Shown: positions 9,126-16,392 of the stretch, piece by piece
How the letters are laid out: every line of letters starts with the position of its first letter
Position numbering within the stretch: position 1 is the first letter of the stretch
From: JBBSAT01 sp044223665
GTDB lineage: Bacteria; Myxococcota_A; Polyangia; Polyangiales; Sandaracinaceae
Assembly: GCA_044223665.1 (NCBI GenBank)
Contig: JBGALT010000021.1
Location: forward strand, 6,177 to 70,176
DNA: 64,000 nt
Direction: 5' to 3'
Notes under the pieces: model-generated
Seen by the model: the letters and a program-made list of their open reading frames with translations, nothing else
Told to the model about the DNA's origin: nothing
The model's database searches: none
Program-made: the position numbers and the translations under genes

Positions 9126-10340
9126 TCACGCGTAAACGACGCGGATGTTCTCGATCACGAAGCGGAGCACGTCCTCGACGGTCTTCGTGTCGGGGTCGCG
9201 CACGACCGCGAAACCATCCCCTTCGTAGCTGTCGCTCTTGGGGGTGCCGGGGGTCGGGAGCTTCGCCTCCTCGACGTATTTCCCAATCTTCTTGTTTACT
9301 TGGTCGGCGTTCTCGACCCGCACCACGCGGCCCTGCCCCGGCCCACGCAGGTACGCGCAGCCGACGGCGTACTTCCGCTCGTACGGGCCGTCGAAGGCGC
9401 GGTCGACCACCGAGCGTGCCCAGGCCCGATACGGGTCCATCGCGTGGGCAAGCCCGGTCATGAGCGTGATGTTCGCTCCCGGCGGGCGCTGCGCGATCTC
9501 GCCGATCGCGAGCGAGCCATCCTGGCGGCGGAACCACTCCATGTGCGTGAAGCCGTCGTCGAGGCCGAGCGCCTTCACCGCGGCGTGACCGATGCGCTTG
9601 GCCTCGTTCCACTCGCTGCCGGAGATGTCGCGCGGGAGCAGGCAGCACCACTGGATCCACGGGTTCTCGAGGACCTCGAGGCAGCTCGGCAGGTACCTGC
9701 TGAGCGAGTGGAAGCGCGGCTCGCCCGCGATCGTGATCGTCTCGAAGCTGAACTCGGCGCCGCGGAGGAACTCCTCGGCGAGCATCGGGCTCTTGTCGCT
9801 CACGCGCATCGACGCGAGCGCGCCGCGCAGTGACTCGTCGTCCTGCACGCGGAACGTGGCCTTGGCGCCCATGCCGGCCGGCGGCTTGAGCACGATCGGG
9901 TAGCCGACCTCGCGCGCGAAGGACTGCCCGCTCTCGAAGCTCGTGAGCAAGCGATGGCGCGCGACTGGCAGGCCCGCCGCGCGGAGCGCGTCCTTCATGC
10001 GCGCCTTGTCGCGGAACAGATCGGCCGTGCGCGGATCGGTGCCCGGGATCTCGAAGTGCGCACGCAGCTCGGCGAGCTGCACCTGCAGCGGCTCGAGGAT
10101 CCCGAGGATGCGGTGCGGGCGGCCGTACTTCTTCCGGTAGTGATCGACCGCCTTCGCGAGCAGCTTCGTGTCGAGGCCGTCCTTCACGCTGACGACGTCG
10201 TCGAAGATCTTCCGGTCGCGCCCCTTCGGCTCTTCCTGGAAGATGCCGAGGAAGCGCACGTCCTCGAGCTTCGCGGCGGCGCGCGCGAAGCGCATGGTGG
10301 TCTCGAGCGGGAAGGGGGCGACGAAGAGGATGTTCCGCAT
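9126..10340 (-). CDS. ATP-grasp domain ligase of unknown substrate
   Basis: This 404-residue protein starts MRNILFVAPFPLETTMRF and has the layout of ATP-grasp carboxylate-amine ligases. An N-terminal Rossmann-like preATP-grasp part is followed by DLFRDKARMKDALRAAGLPVARH (the lid entry typical of this group), YPIVLKPPAGMGAKATFRV (ATP-binding lysine and glycine loop, about residues 155-172), EEFLRGAEFSFETI, and IGEIAQRPPGANITLMTG carrying the metal-binding Glu/Asn. Such enzymes form peptide-like or amide bonds via acyl-phosphates; the substrates cannot be read from sequence. It lies 14 bases after the pirin gene on the same strand, so the two are probably cotranscribed. No carrier protein or peptide gene is next to it. 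Confidence 0.9.
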   Translation of the reverse strand: MRNILFVAPFPLETTMRFARAAAKLEDVRFLGIFQEEPKGRDRKIFDDVVSVKDGLDTKLLAKAVDHYRKKYGRPHRILGILEPLQVQLAELRAHFEIPGTDPRTADLFRDKARMKDALRAAGLPVARHRLLTSFESGQSFAREVGYPIVLKPPAGMGAKATFRVQDDESLRGALASMRVSDKSPMLAEEFLRGAEFSFETITIAGEPRFHSLSRYLPSCLEVLENPWIQWCCLLPRDISGSEWNEAKRIGHAAVKALGLDDGFTHMEWFRRQDGSLAIGEIAQRPPGANITLMTGLAHAMDPYRAWARSVVDRAFDGPYERKYAVGCAYLRGPGQGRVVRVENADQVNKKIGKYVEEAKLPTPGTPKSDSYEGDGFAVVRDPDTKTVEDVLRFVIENIRVVYA

Positions 10341-10354
10341 CTGCGGAACGGAGA

Positions 10355-11317
10355 CTATCCGAGCCGGCCGGCTCGGTAATCCGCAAACGCCTGCTCGATC
10401 TCTTCCTGCGTCGTCATCACGAAGGGGCCGCCGTGGGCGATCGGCTCGCGGATCGGAGCGCCGGCGAGGAAGAGCAGCTGCGAGGGCCGCTCGCTCCGGA
10501 TGCGCACGCGCTCGCCGCGCGCTTCGAGCTGCGCGAGCGCGCCCTCGGGGACGATCTCCTCGCGGCTCCCGATGCGCGGCGATCCCTCGGCCGCCAGCAA
10601 GAAGGCCGCGTGATCGCGCGGGATCGCGAGCTCCACGTCTTCGCCCGCCGCCATGCGCAGCGTCGCGAGCACCGGCTGCGTCGTGCGCGTCGCGACCGGG
10701 CCGCGCGCGCCGAGCAGCTCGCCGGCGATCACGCGCATCGCGCCGCCCGCGTCGAGCGCGACCTCGGGCACGCGGTCGGGCGTGATCTCTTCGTAGGCTG
10801 CGGGCTGCCACTTCTCTGCGCGCGGCAGATTCACCCAGAGCTGGAAGCCGAAGACCTCGGTGCTGCCCGGATCGTTCTCGGGCATCTCGCTGTGCACGAT
10901 CCCGGCGCCCGCGGTCATCCACTGCGCGCCGCCGGGCACCACGAGGCCGCCGCCGCCGTGGCTGTCCCGATGGCGGAAGCGACCGTTCAGCATGATCGAG
11001 ACGGTCTCGAAGCCGCGGTGCGGATGGCTCGGAAAGCCGCGCTCGTAGTCGGCAGGACGGCTCGAGTGGATCTCGTCCAGCAAGACGAAGGGATCGAGCG
11101 CCTCGAGCGCCGCCGTCGCCGTGTGGCGCGTGAGCGAGACGCCGGCGCCGTCGACCGAGTGGCGCGCGTCGATGAGCCCCGCGATGCCCCGCGAGCCGAG
11201 CGCGTGCCCGGAGCCGCTCGCCGGGATGGCCCGCAGCCGCGCGCTCTCCGGCGCGCATCCGAGCGCGCCGAGCGCGAGCGCGCCCGCGGCGCCGGTGAGA
11301 ACGGAGCGGCGCTTCAT
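10355..11317 (-). CDS. Exported pirin-family lipoprotein
   Basis: The 320-residue protein is a pirin (bicupin, Fe-binding) with HPHRGFET (about residues 98-105), RHRDSHGGGGLVVPGGAQWM and AGAGIVHSE, which supply the usual His/His/His/Glu metal site of the N-terminal cupin. Cytoplasmic pirins act as quercetinases or transcription cofactors. This one instead begins MKRRSVLTGAAGALALGALGC, a signal peptide with a clear lipobox (ALGC) and a twin Arg, so it should be an anchored envelope protein. It is followed after 14 bases by the ATP-grasp gene. Its function in the periplasm is unknown. Confidence 0.9.
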   Translation of the reverse strand: MKRRSVLTGAAGALALGALGCAPESARLRAIPASGSGHALGSRGIAGLIDARHSVDGAGVSLTRHTATAALEALDPFVLLDEIHSSRPADYERGFPSHPHRGFETVSIMLNGRFRHRDSHGGGGLVVPGGAQWMTAGAGIVHSEMPENDPGSTEVFGFQLWVNLPRAEKWQPAAYEEITPDRVPEVALDAGGAMRVIAGELLGARGPVATRTTQPVLATLRMAAGEDVELAIPRDHAAFLLAAEGSPRIGSREEIVPEGALAQLEARGERVRIRSERPSQLLFLAGAPIREPIAHGGPFVMTTQEEIEQAFADYRAGRLG

Positions 11318-11385
11318 CGTGGCCCGAAGTGTAGCGCGCGCCGGGCCCGGAGCACGGCGCCCGCTGCGCTCGGTCGGCGGGGAAT

Positions 11386-12804
11386 TTGACGAGAGGCCTC
11401 TCGCTCCGCAGCCTGTATCCCGTGGTGACCAGAGCCCCCGGGCGGTCTTGGGCGTGGCGTGCGTTGGGCGCGATGTTGGCGCTCGGCGGCGCATCGCTCG
11501 TCGCGCACGCACCGTCGCGCGCGGCGATCGCCCAGCAGGTCGAGCCTTCGGTCGTTCCGATGACCACGAGCGCGACCGAGGCCGCCACCACGATCGCCAC
11601 CGAGTCGACCGCGATCGACCTCGCGCCGCCGGCGCCGGTCTGGCCGCTCGACGAGGACGGGCATCCCGTCTACGGCCTCGACGTCGAGATCGAGGATCCG
11701 AGTGGGAGCGCGCTGCGCGCGTTCCACGCGTCGCTCCGTCGCGCCGCCACGGGCGAAGGCCAGTCGCGCGTCGTCTTCTACGGCGCCTCGCACGTCGCTG
11801 CCGATCTCTACACGGGCACCGTCCGTCGCCTGCTGCAGGAGCGCTTCGGCGACGCGGGGCACGGGTTCGTGCTGCCGGTGGAGCCCTGGCCGAGCTACCG
11901 CGTCTCCGATCTCGACGTCACCTCGAACTACCGTCGCTGGGACATCCTCCGCGTCCGGATCGGCCAGACCGAGCCGCAGCTCTACGGGGTGATGGGCGTG
12001 ACCCTCACGACCGATGCGCCCCACGCGTGGGGACGCATCGACACCGAGTCGGAGCCGGCGAGCCGCTTCGAGCTCTGGTACGCGCACCGGCCCGATGGCG
12101 GCACGATCGACGTCCTCGTCGACGGGCGCCTCGATCGTCGCCTCAACACGCGGGCCGACTCCACCGACGCCGGGTATGCCGTCGTCACGACCGAGGATCG
12201 ACCCCACACCTTCGAGATCCGTACGCGCGGCGACGGCACCGTCACCGTCTACGGCGCGACCGTCGAGCGCGAGCGACCCGGCGTGATCGTCGACGCGCTC
12301 GGGATCAACGGTGCGCGCGCGGCCTCGCAGCTGCTCTGGAACACCGATCTCCAGGCCGAGCAGCTGCGACGCCGCATGCCCGATCTCGTCGTGCTCGCCT
12401 ACGGCACCAACGAGAGCGGCGACGACGATCAGCCCATCGACGCCTACGAGCGCGACGTGCGAGCGGTGCTCGGCCGCATCCAGTCGGCCGTGCCGACCGC
12501 GTCGTGCATGTTGGTCGGGCCGAGCGATCGCCCGGTCGTCCACCGCGACGGGACGTTCGAGCCGCGTCCGCGCACCGCCCAGGTCGTCGAGGTCCAGCGT
12601 CGGGTCGCTCGCGACTACGGGTGCGGCTTCTTCGACCTCGTGCGCTTCGGCGGCGGGGAAGGCCACATGATGGAGTGGGCGGCCGCCGATCCGGCCTGGG
12701 CGCAGTCCGACCACGTCCACTACACCATCCGCGGCTACACGCGGCTCGGCGAGGTCGTCGCCAACGCTCTGGTGGCCGGCTACGACGGTCCCCAGGCCCT
12801 TTGA
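11386..12804 (+). CDS. Exported SGNH/GDSL-type hydrolase
   Basis: The protein (472 residues from the TTG at 11386, or about 460 from the GTG at 11422) has an N-terminal hydrophobic signal (LGAMLALGGASLVAHA). SGNH blocks are visible: FYGASHVAADLYTG with the nucleophile Ser in GAS rather than GDS, AYGTNES (block III, Asn) and SDHVHYT (block V Asp/His pair). Between blocks I and III there is an inserted beta-rich domain of about 150 residues. This layout resembles envelope SGNH acyl-esterases acting on peptidoglycan or polysaccharide O-acyl groups. The start is uncertain because no convincing ribosome site precedes either candidate. It is divergent from the pirin gene. Confidence 0.83.
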   Translation: MTRGLSLRSLYPVVTRAPGRSWAWRALGAMLALGGASLVAHAPSRAAIAQQVEPSVVPMTTSATEAATTIATESTAIDLAPPAPVWPLDEDGHPVYGLDVEIEDPSGSALRAFHASLRRAATGEGQSRVVFYGASHVAADLYTGTVRRLLQERFGDAGHGFVLPVEPWPSYRVSDLDVTSNYRRWDILRVRIGQTEPQLYGVMGVTLTTDAPHAWGRIDTESEPASRFELWYAHRPDGGTIDVLVDGRLDRRLNTRADSTDAGYAVVTTEDRPHTFEIRTRGDGTVTVYGATVERERPGVIVDALGINGARAASQLLWNTDLQAEQLRRRMPDLVVLAYGTNESGDDDQPIDAYERDVRAVLGRIQSAVPTASCMLVGPSDRPVVHRDGTFEPRPRTAQVVEVQRRVARDYGCGFFDLVRFGGGEGHMMEWAAADPAWAQSDHVHYTIRGYTRLGEVVANALVAGYDGPQAL

Positions 12805-12900
12805 GCCCCTCCGGCTGGTTCCATCCGCGGGGGGGCCTGCGGGGCGCACTCCTCGCGGATCCCCTGATCGGCTCGCCCTCGCGGATGGATCAGTCCCCTC

Positions 12901-12929
12901 TTCACGCGGAGGCGGACGCAGCGTATTCT
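12901..12929 (+). promoter_or_regulatory. Candidate promoter of the Hxs operon
   Basis: TTCACG at 12901-12906 and TATTCT at 12924-12929 are separated by exactly 17 bases, each matching four of six positions of the -35 and -10 consensus. The ATG of the first operon gene is at 12971, preceded by AGGGAG (12957-12962). The octamer GTATTCTG around the -10 recurs upstream of the precursor gene. Confidence 0.5.
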
Positions 12930-12970
12930 GGTTGGGCATCGAGGACGGCTCGACGCTAGGGAGTCACGAC

Positions 12971-13537
12971 ATGCAACGAAGGACGTTCTTCGGTTTCGTG
13001 GGTGCGGGCGCTGCGGCTGCGGCGCTGCCGGTGTGGGAGGCGACGCATCCGAGCATCGCAGAGCGCGCGCGGCCGCGCGTCGATGCCGGGCGCTCGACGT
13101 CGCTCGACTTCCTCTTCGCCCCGATCATCGGCCGTCCGATCGCGCTGGGCTATCGCGTCGAGTCGGTGTCCGAGGTCGAGCTGGGCTCGGCCCGCGTGAC
13201 GCTCGTCACCGCCGACGGGTCGCGCGCGATCCTCCAGGTCTTCCGCCGCTCGCCGGTGTCGGCGGGCCTCGCCACCACGCGGCTGCTCGATCTGCGCTGG
13301 ATGAACGGCGCCGACGGCGTCGAGGCGACCCAGGAGCACGCGGGGCTGGCCGTGCTGGGCCTCGCCGCGCGCCTGCGCCGCGTCGAAGCGGCGGCTCTCG
13401 ACAGCGGGCTCTCTCGCGCGCAACGCACCGCGCTCCGCGCGCTGCAGACCCACGAGCAGCGTTTCGCCTCGCACGGAGGTTTCGTCGAGCTGCGCCGAGA
13501 GGAGCGCGTCGCGCGGGCCGAAGAGGAGCGCGCATGA
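12971..13537 (+). CDS. Tat-exported protein of unknown function, first gene of the Hxs cluster
   Basis: I do not recognise a family for this 188-residue protein. It starts MQRRTFFGFVGAGAAAAALP, a twin-arginine signal (RRTFF plus a short Ala/Gly-rich core), so the mature protein should be folded before export to the periplasm. The mature part contains LDFLFAPIIGRPIALGYRVE and an Arg/Glu-rich helical C-terminus; no Cys is present. The ATG at 12971, with AGGGAG 8 bases before it, was chosen over an earlier in-frame start at 12932 because it gives a clean Tat motif. Its stop overlaps the start of hxsD (ATGA), so it belongs to the operon. It could act on, bind or deliver the finished product outside the cytoplasm; that is inference. 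Confidence 0.82.
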   Translation: MQRRTFFGFVGAGAAAAALPVWEATHPSIAERARPRVDAGRSTSLDFLFAPIIGRPIALGYRVESVSEVELGSARVTLVTADGSRAILQVFRRSPVSAGLATTRLLDLRWMNGADGVEATQEHAGLAVLGLAARLRRVEAAALDSGLSRAQRTALRALQTHEQRFASHGGFVELRREERVARAEEERA

Positions 13538-13998
13538 CCGAGGCGGCCGCCACCACGGCGGACTTCGAGTACGAGCTCTCCGAGCGCCAGATCCGGTTCG
13601 TCATCGACGAGGACGTCTACCCGCGCGACGCCATCTTCGGTGCGGTCTACATCTTCATCGACCGCTGCTACGTGCTGCTCGACCGGCCCGCGGACAAGAA
13701 GATCGCGGTGCGGCTCCGCTCGAAGGGCCCCGCGACCGAGGCCGAGCTCGAGGCCCTCGCCGGCGAGCTCGCCAACGAGCTCTTGAACCAAGTCCTGCGC
13801 CTGCGCGTCGGCGAGTCCACCGCGCGCATCCGTGAGTACTACATGGCGCGGGCCTTCTTCTCGTCCGAGGGCAAGAGCACGATCGACCAGCTGCTGGCCG
13901 AGCTCGATGCCGAAGAGATGGCGGAGGCGCCGCTCGAGGTGCCGGTGCCGTGGGACAAGGCGGGCAAGCCTGCCGGCGAGGAAAAGGCCGGTGGCTGA
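13534..13998 (+). CDS. hxsD: His-Xaa-Ser system protein HxsD
   Basis: The 154-residue protein is a small accessory of His-Xaa-Ser radical SAM systems. The core reads IRFVIDEDVYPRDAIFGAVY (residues 20-39), then IDRCYVLLD, and LLNQVLRLR at residues 83-91, close to the LLNDYxLRE signature of HxsD, followed by EYYMARAFFSSE. In other genomes hxsD sits beside hxsB and hxsC; its biochemical role is unsettled, a peptide-binding or maturase-partner role being likely. Compared with the family it has an acidic C-terminal extension of about 40 residues (EEMAEAPLEVPVPW onward). It overlaps the preceding gene by 4 bases and the next by 8. Confidence 0.85.
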   Translation: MTEAAATTADFEYELSERQIRFVIDEDVYPRDAIFGAVYIFIDRCYVLLDRPADKKIAVRLRSKGPATEAELEALAGELANELLNQVLRLRVGESTARIREYYMARAFFSSEGKSTIDQLLAELDAEEMAEAPLEVPVPWDKAGKPAGEEKAGG

Positions 13999-14269
13999 GG
14001 CCGAGGCGAAGGCGGTCGCGAGCGAGCCGGCGGCCGCCGTCGCGGGCGAGTCGATCCGCTTCCATCGGTCGCTCTACTCGCGCGAGGCGATCGACGAGGC
14101 CGTGCGCGCGTTCGCCGACCTGGCGACGATCCGCTTGACCGAGAACGCCGAGGACTTCCAGGTCCACATCGAGCAGCCGCGCGCCAACGTCGCCGCGGTG
14201 CTCGCCGACGAGCTTGCCAATTTCGCGCTCGCCGAGACGGTCGCGCGCACACGGACGGTGACCCGATGA
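13991..14269 (+). CDS. Second, divergent HxsD-like protein
   Basis: The 92-residue protein starts at a GTG inside the 3' end of hxsD and ends in an ATGA overlap with hxsB. After an Ala/Glu-rich N-terminus it has IRFHRSLYSREAIDEAVRAF, which parallels IRFVIDEDVYPRDAIFGAVY of the preceding protein, and later AAVLADELANFALAE, parallel to EALAGELANELLNQ. Order, spacing and residue pattern therefore support a duplicated HxsD that has lost the C-terminal LLNDYxLRE-to-AF region. A pair of HxsD-like proteins could form a heterodimer that presents the precursor to HxsB; this is inference. Confidence 0.78.
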   Translation: MAEAEAKAVASEPAAAVAGESIRFHRSLYSREAIDEAVRAFADLATIRLTENAEDFQVHIEQPRANVAAVLADELANFALAETVARTRTVTR

Positions 14270-15831
14270 CGACCGCCACGCCGGCCAAGATCCGCACCGT
14301 CAGCGCGCGGCGCCTGCCCCTCGTGACCGATGGCCTCGCGTTCTTTCGCTGGGGCGAGATCGCCGGTCGCATGATCGTGACCAACGACGCCGGGCAGTGG
14401 CATCTGCTCGACAAGCCCGACTTCGAGAAGCTGCTCGCGGGCCAGATCGTCGAGGGACACCCCGAGCACGCGGCGCTCCGCGCCAAGGGGTTCCTGCGCG
14501 ACGGCCTCGACGTGGACGACCTCGCCTCCCGCGTGCGCAGGAAGAAGGCGTTCCTCTCGTACGGCCCGCACCTGCACATCGTCATCACGACGCTGCGCTG
14601 CAACCAGAGCTGCAAGTACTGCCACGCGTCCCGCACCGACATGGACCGCGTGGACACCGACATGTCGATCGCGACCGCCAAGAAGGTCGTCGATCACGCG
14701 ATGCAGTCGACGTCGCCCACGATCAACTTCGAGTTCCAAGGCGGTGAGCCCACCGCGAACTTCGACGCGATCAAGTTCGTCGTCGAGTACAGCCGCGAGA
14801 AGAACAAGGTCGAGAAGAAGGAGCTCGTCCACTCGCTCGTCACGAACATGACGTTCATGACCGAGGAGAAGGCCGAGTGGCTGATCGCGAACGACGTGCT
14901 GGTGTGCACCTCGCTCGACGGTCCCCAGCACGTGCACGACTGGAACCGCGCCTGGAAGCAGAGCCCGGAGAACGTCCACGACTCGGGCTGGAAGGGCAGC
15001 AAGGCCGGCGCGTACGAGACGGTCCGGCACTGGATCGCGTACTTCAACCGTCGCTACGTGGAGCTCGGGCGCGACCCGCAGCTCTGGCACGTCGACGCGC
15101 TGATGACGACGACGAAGAAGACGCTCGAGAGCTGGAAAGAGGTCGTCGACCTCTACGCCGAGCTCGGCATGCACACCATCCACCTTCGCCCGCTCAACCC
15201 GTACGGGTTCGCGCTCGCGACGTGGAAGGCGATCGGCTACACGCCGCTCGAGTACCTCGACTTCTACGCGAAGGCGCTCGACTACATCATCGAGCTGAAC
15301 CGCACCAAGAAGATCACCTTCGTCGAAGGGACGGCAGCGACCTTCCTCGCGAAGATGCTGACGCCCGACGATCCGAACTTCGTCGACATCCGATCGCCGT
15401 GTGGCGCCGGGACCGGGCAGGTCGCGTACAACTACGACGGGAAGTTGTTCACCTGCGACGAAGCCCGCATGACGGCGGCGATGGGCAACGATCTGTTCCA
15501 GATCGGCGAGGCGGGCACGACCACCTACGCCGAGATGATCCAGCACCCGACGGTCCGCGCCATGGCGGTCGCGTCGCTGCAGGACTCGCTCCCCGGCTGC
15601 CACACGTGCTGGAACAAGCCCTTCTGTGGCGTCTGTCCCATGCACAACTACATGAAACAGGGCGATATTTTCGGTCAGCGCCCGACCTCGCCCAAGTGCA
15701 AGGAGCACTACACGATCGCGACGCTGCTCCTCGAGCGGCTCGCGAAAGATACGACGGGCGACATCGAGCCGATGTTCCGGCGGTGGATTCTGACTCGCCC
15801 CCGGGAGCAAGGTCAGAGCTGCGCAGTCTGA
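14266..15831 (+). CDS. hxsB: His-Xaa-Ser system radical SAM/SPASM maturase HxsB
   Basis: This 521-residue radical SAM enzyme has the full HxsB layout. The N-terminal part is FFRWGEIAGRMIVTNDAGQW; the Cx3Cx2C cluster motif CNQSCKYC is at residues 112-119, followed directly by HASR; GGEP is at 159-162; VTNMTFM and CTSLDGP follow in the barrel. The C-terminal SPASM-type Cys set is SPCGAGTGQ, FTCDEARM, CHTCWNKPFCGVC and SPKCKEHY. SPASM enzymes use auxiliary 4Fe-4S clusters to modify ribosomal peptides, and relatives such as FxsB, XyeB and GrrM crosslink side chains of their precursors. HxsB is expected to act on the His-Xaa-Ser array of the peptide encoded at 16013. The length is slightly above the family norm because of a C-terminal tail. 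It is the last gene before a 181-base intergenic gap. Confidence 0.92.
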   Translation: MTTATPAKIRTVSARRLPLVTDGLAFFRWGEIAGRMIVTNDAGQWHLLDKPDFEKLLAGQIVEGHPEHAALRAKGFLRDGLDVDDLASRVRRKKAFLSYGPHLHIVITTLRCNQSCKYCHASRTDMDRVDTDMSIATAKKVVDHAMQSTSPTINFEFQGGEPTANFDAIKFVVEYSREKNKVEKKELVHSLVTNMTFMTEEKAEWLIANDVLVCTSLDGPQHVHDWNRAWKQSPENVHDSGWKGSKAGAYETVRHWIAYFNRRYVELGRDPQLWHVDALMTTTKKTLESWKEVVDLYAELGMHTIHLRPLNPYGFALATWKAIGYTPLEYLDFYAKALDYIIELNRTKKITFVEGTAATFLAKMLTPDDPNFVDIRSPCGAGTGQVAYNYDGKLFTCDEARMTAAMGNDLFQIGEAGTTTYAEMIQHPTVRAMAVASLQDSLPGCHTCWNKPFCGVCPMHNYMKQGDIFGQRPTSPKCKEHYTIATLLLERLAKDTTGDIEPMFRRWILTRPREQGQSCAV

Positions 15832-15870
15832 TCGGAGCTGCAGTCTGATCGGAGCTGCGCAGTCTGATCG
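15820..15870. repeat. Short tandem repeat across the end of hxsB
   Basis: GCAGTCTGATCG occurs three times in succession (first copy over the hxsB stop codon), with GCGCAG and GGAGCTGC joints that can base-pair locally. The repeat separates hxsB from the precursor gene. It could reduce read-through or stabilise the transcript end; there is no T-run, so it is not a clear terminator. The rest of 15832-16012 holds only the promoter candidate and ribosome site of the precursor gene. Confidence 0.6.
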
Positions 15871-15949
15871 CGCAGCCGGATCGGGGGCGCTAGGACCCCC
15901 AGCCGCGCGGCGGGATCGGGAGCTGCCCGGGTGACTTCGAGCGGTGGGC

Positions 15950-15979
15950 TTTCTCCGGACCGCGTTTGTAGGTATTCTG
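15950..15979 (+). promoter_or_regulatory. Candidate internal promoter of the precursor gene
   Basis: GTATTCTG at 15972-15979 repeats the octamer found in the operon promoter; TATTCT at 15973-15978 would be the -10, with a weak TTTCTC 17 bases upstream. It lies 40 bases before the precursor ATG, close to the 47-base distance seen at the operon promoter. A separate promoter would allow more precursor than enzyme to be made. Confidence 0.42.
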
Positions 15980-16012
15980 TCGTAAGGCGCATCTTGGAAG
16001 CGAGGAGCAGTC

Positions 16013-16384
16013 ATGGCTGAAGGCGAGAAGAGGGACGACAACGGTACGCCGGCCGCTACGGGCGAGCCTCTCGTCCAGCTCGGGCGTGGGCCTTCGACCT
16101 CCGCAGCGCCGGTGCTGCCACAGGCGCGCCGTTCGCCGGCGCTGTTCATGCAGCCCCGCGAAGCCGAGCAAGCGACGCGTCCGGATCGCACGACGGACCT
16201 CCTGCTCGCGGCCGACGATCTCCTCGCGGATCCGACGAGTCGCGGAATCATCCTCGCGCAGCACTGCTCGCACGCTTCGCACGGCAGCCACGGCTCGCAC
16301 GGCAGCCACGGCTCGCACGGCAGCCACGGCAGCCACGGCTCGCACGGTTCGCACGGTTCGCACGGCAGCCACGGCCAGTGGTGA
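16013..16384 (+). CDS. hxsA: His-Xaa-Ser repeat precursor peptide (HxsA-like)
   Basis: The 123-residue protein is the likely substrate of the cluster. Residues 1-83 form a leader without signal peptide or Cys, ending in an acidic, Leu-rich block (TTDLLLAADDLLADPTSRG) that is a good candidate for the enzyme recognition site. Residues 84-119 are twelve His-Xaa-Ser triplets: HCS, HAS, then ten HGS; the protein ends HGQW. The DNA mixes AGC and TCG serine codons and GGC and GGT glycine codons, so the repeat is not simply a recent 9-base slippage product. GGAG at 16003-16006 is the ribosome site. The Hxs system is defined by such repeat proteins beside HxsB, HxsC and HxsD. Stop and next start are 8 bases apart. 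Confidence 0.9.
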   Translation: MAEGEKRDDNGTPAATGEPLVQLGRGPSTSAAPVLPQARRSPALFMQPREAEQATRPDRTTDLLLAADDLLADPTSRGIILAQHCSHASHGSHGSHGSHGSHGSHGSHGSHGSHGSHGSHGQW

Positions 16385-16392
16385 GGTGACCG

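Noticed and set aside
15890..16372. Minus-strand frame opposite the HGS array with AVRTVRAVAAV repeats
   Set aside because: It is the mirror of the 9-base repeat of the precursor gene; no ribosome site and no meaningful sequence outside the repeat.
16262..16381. Possible CRISPR-like array at the precursor gene
   Set aside because: The repeats are 9 bases, contiguous and in frame; there are no spacers.
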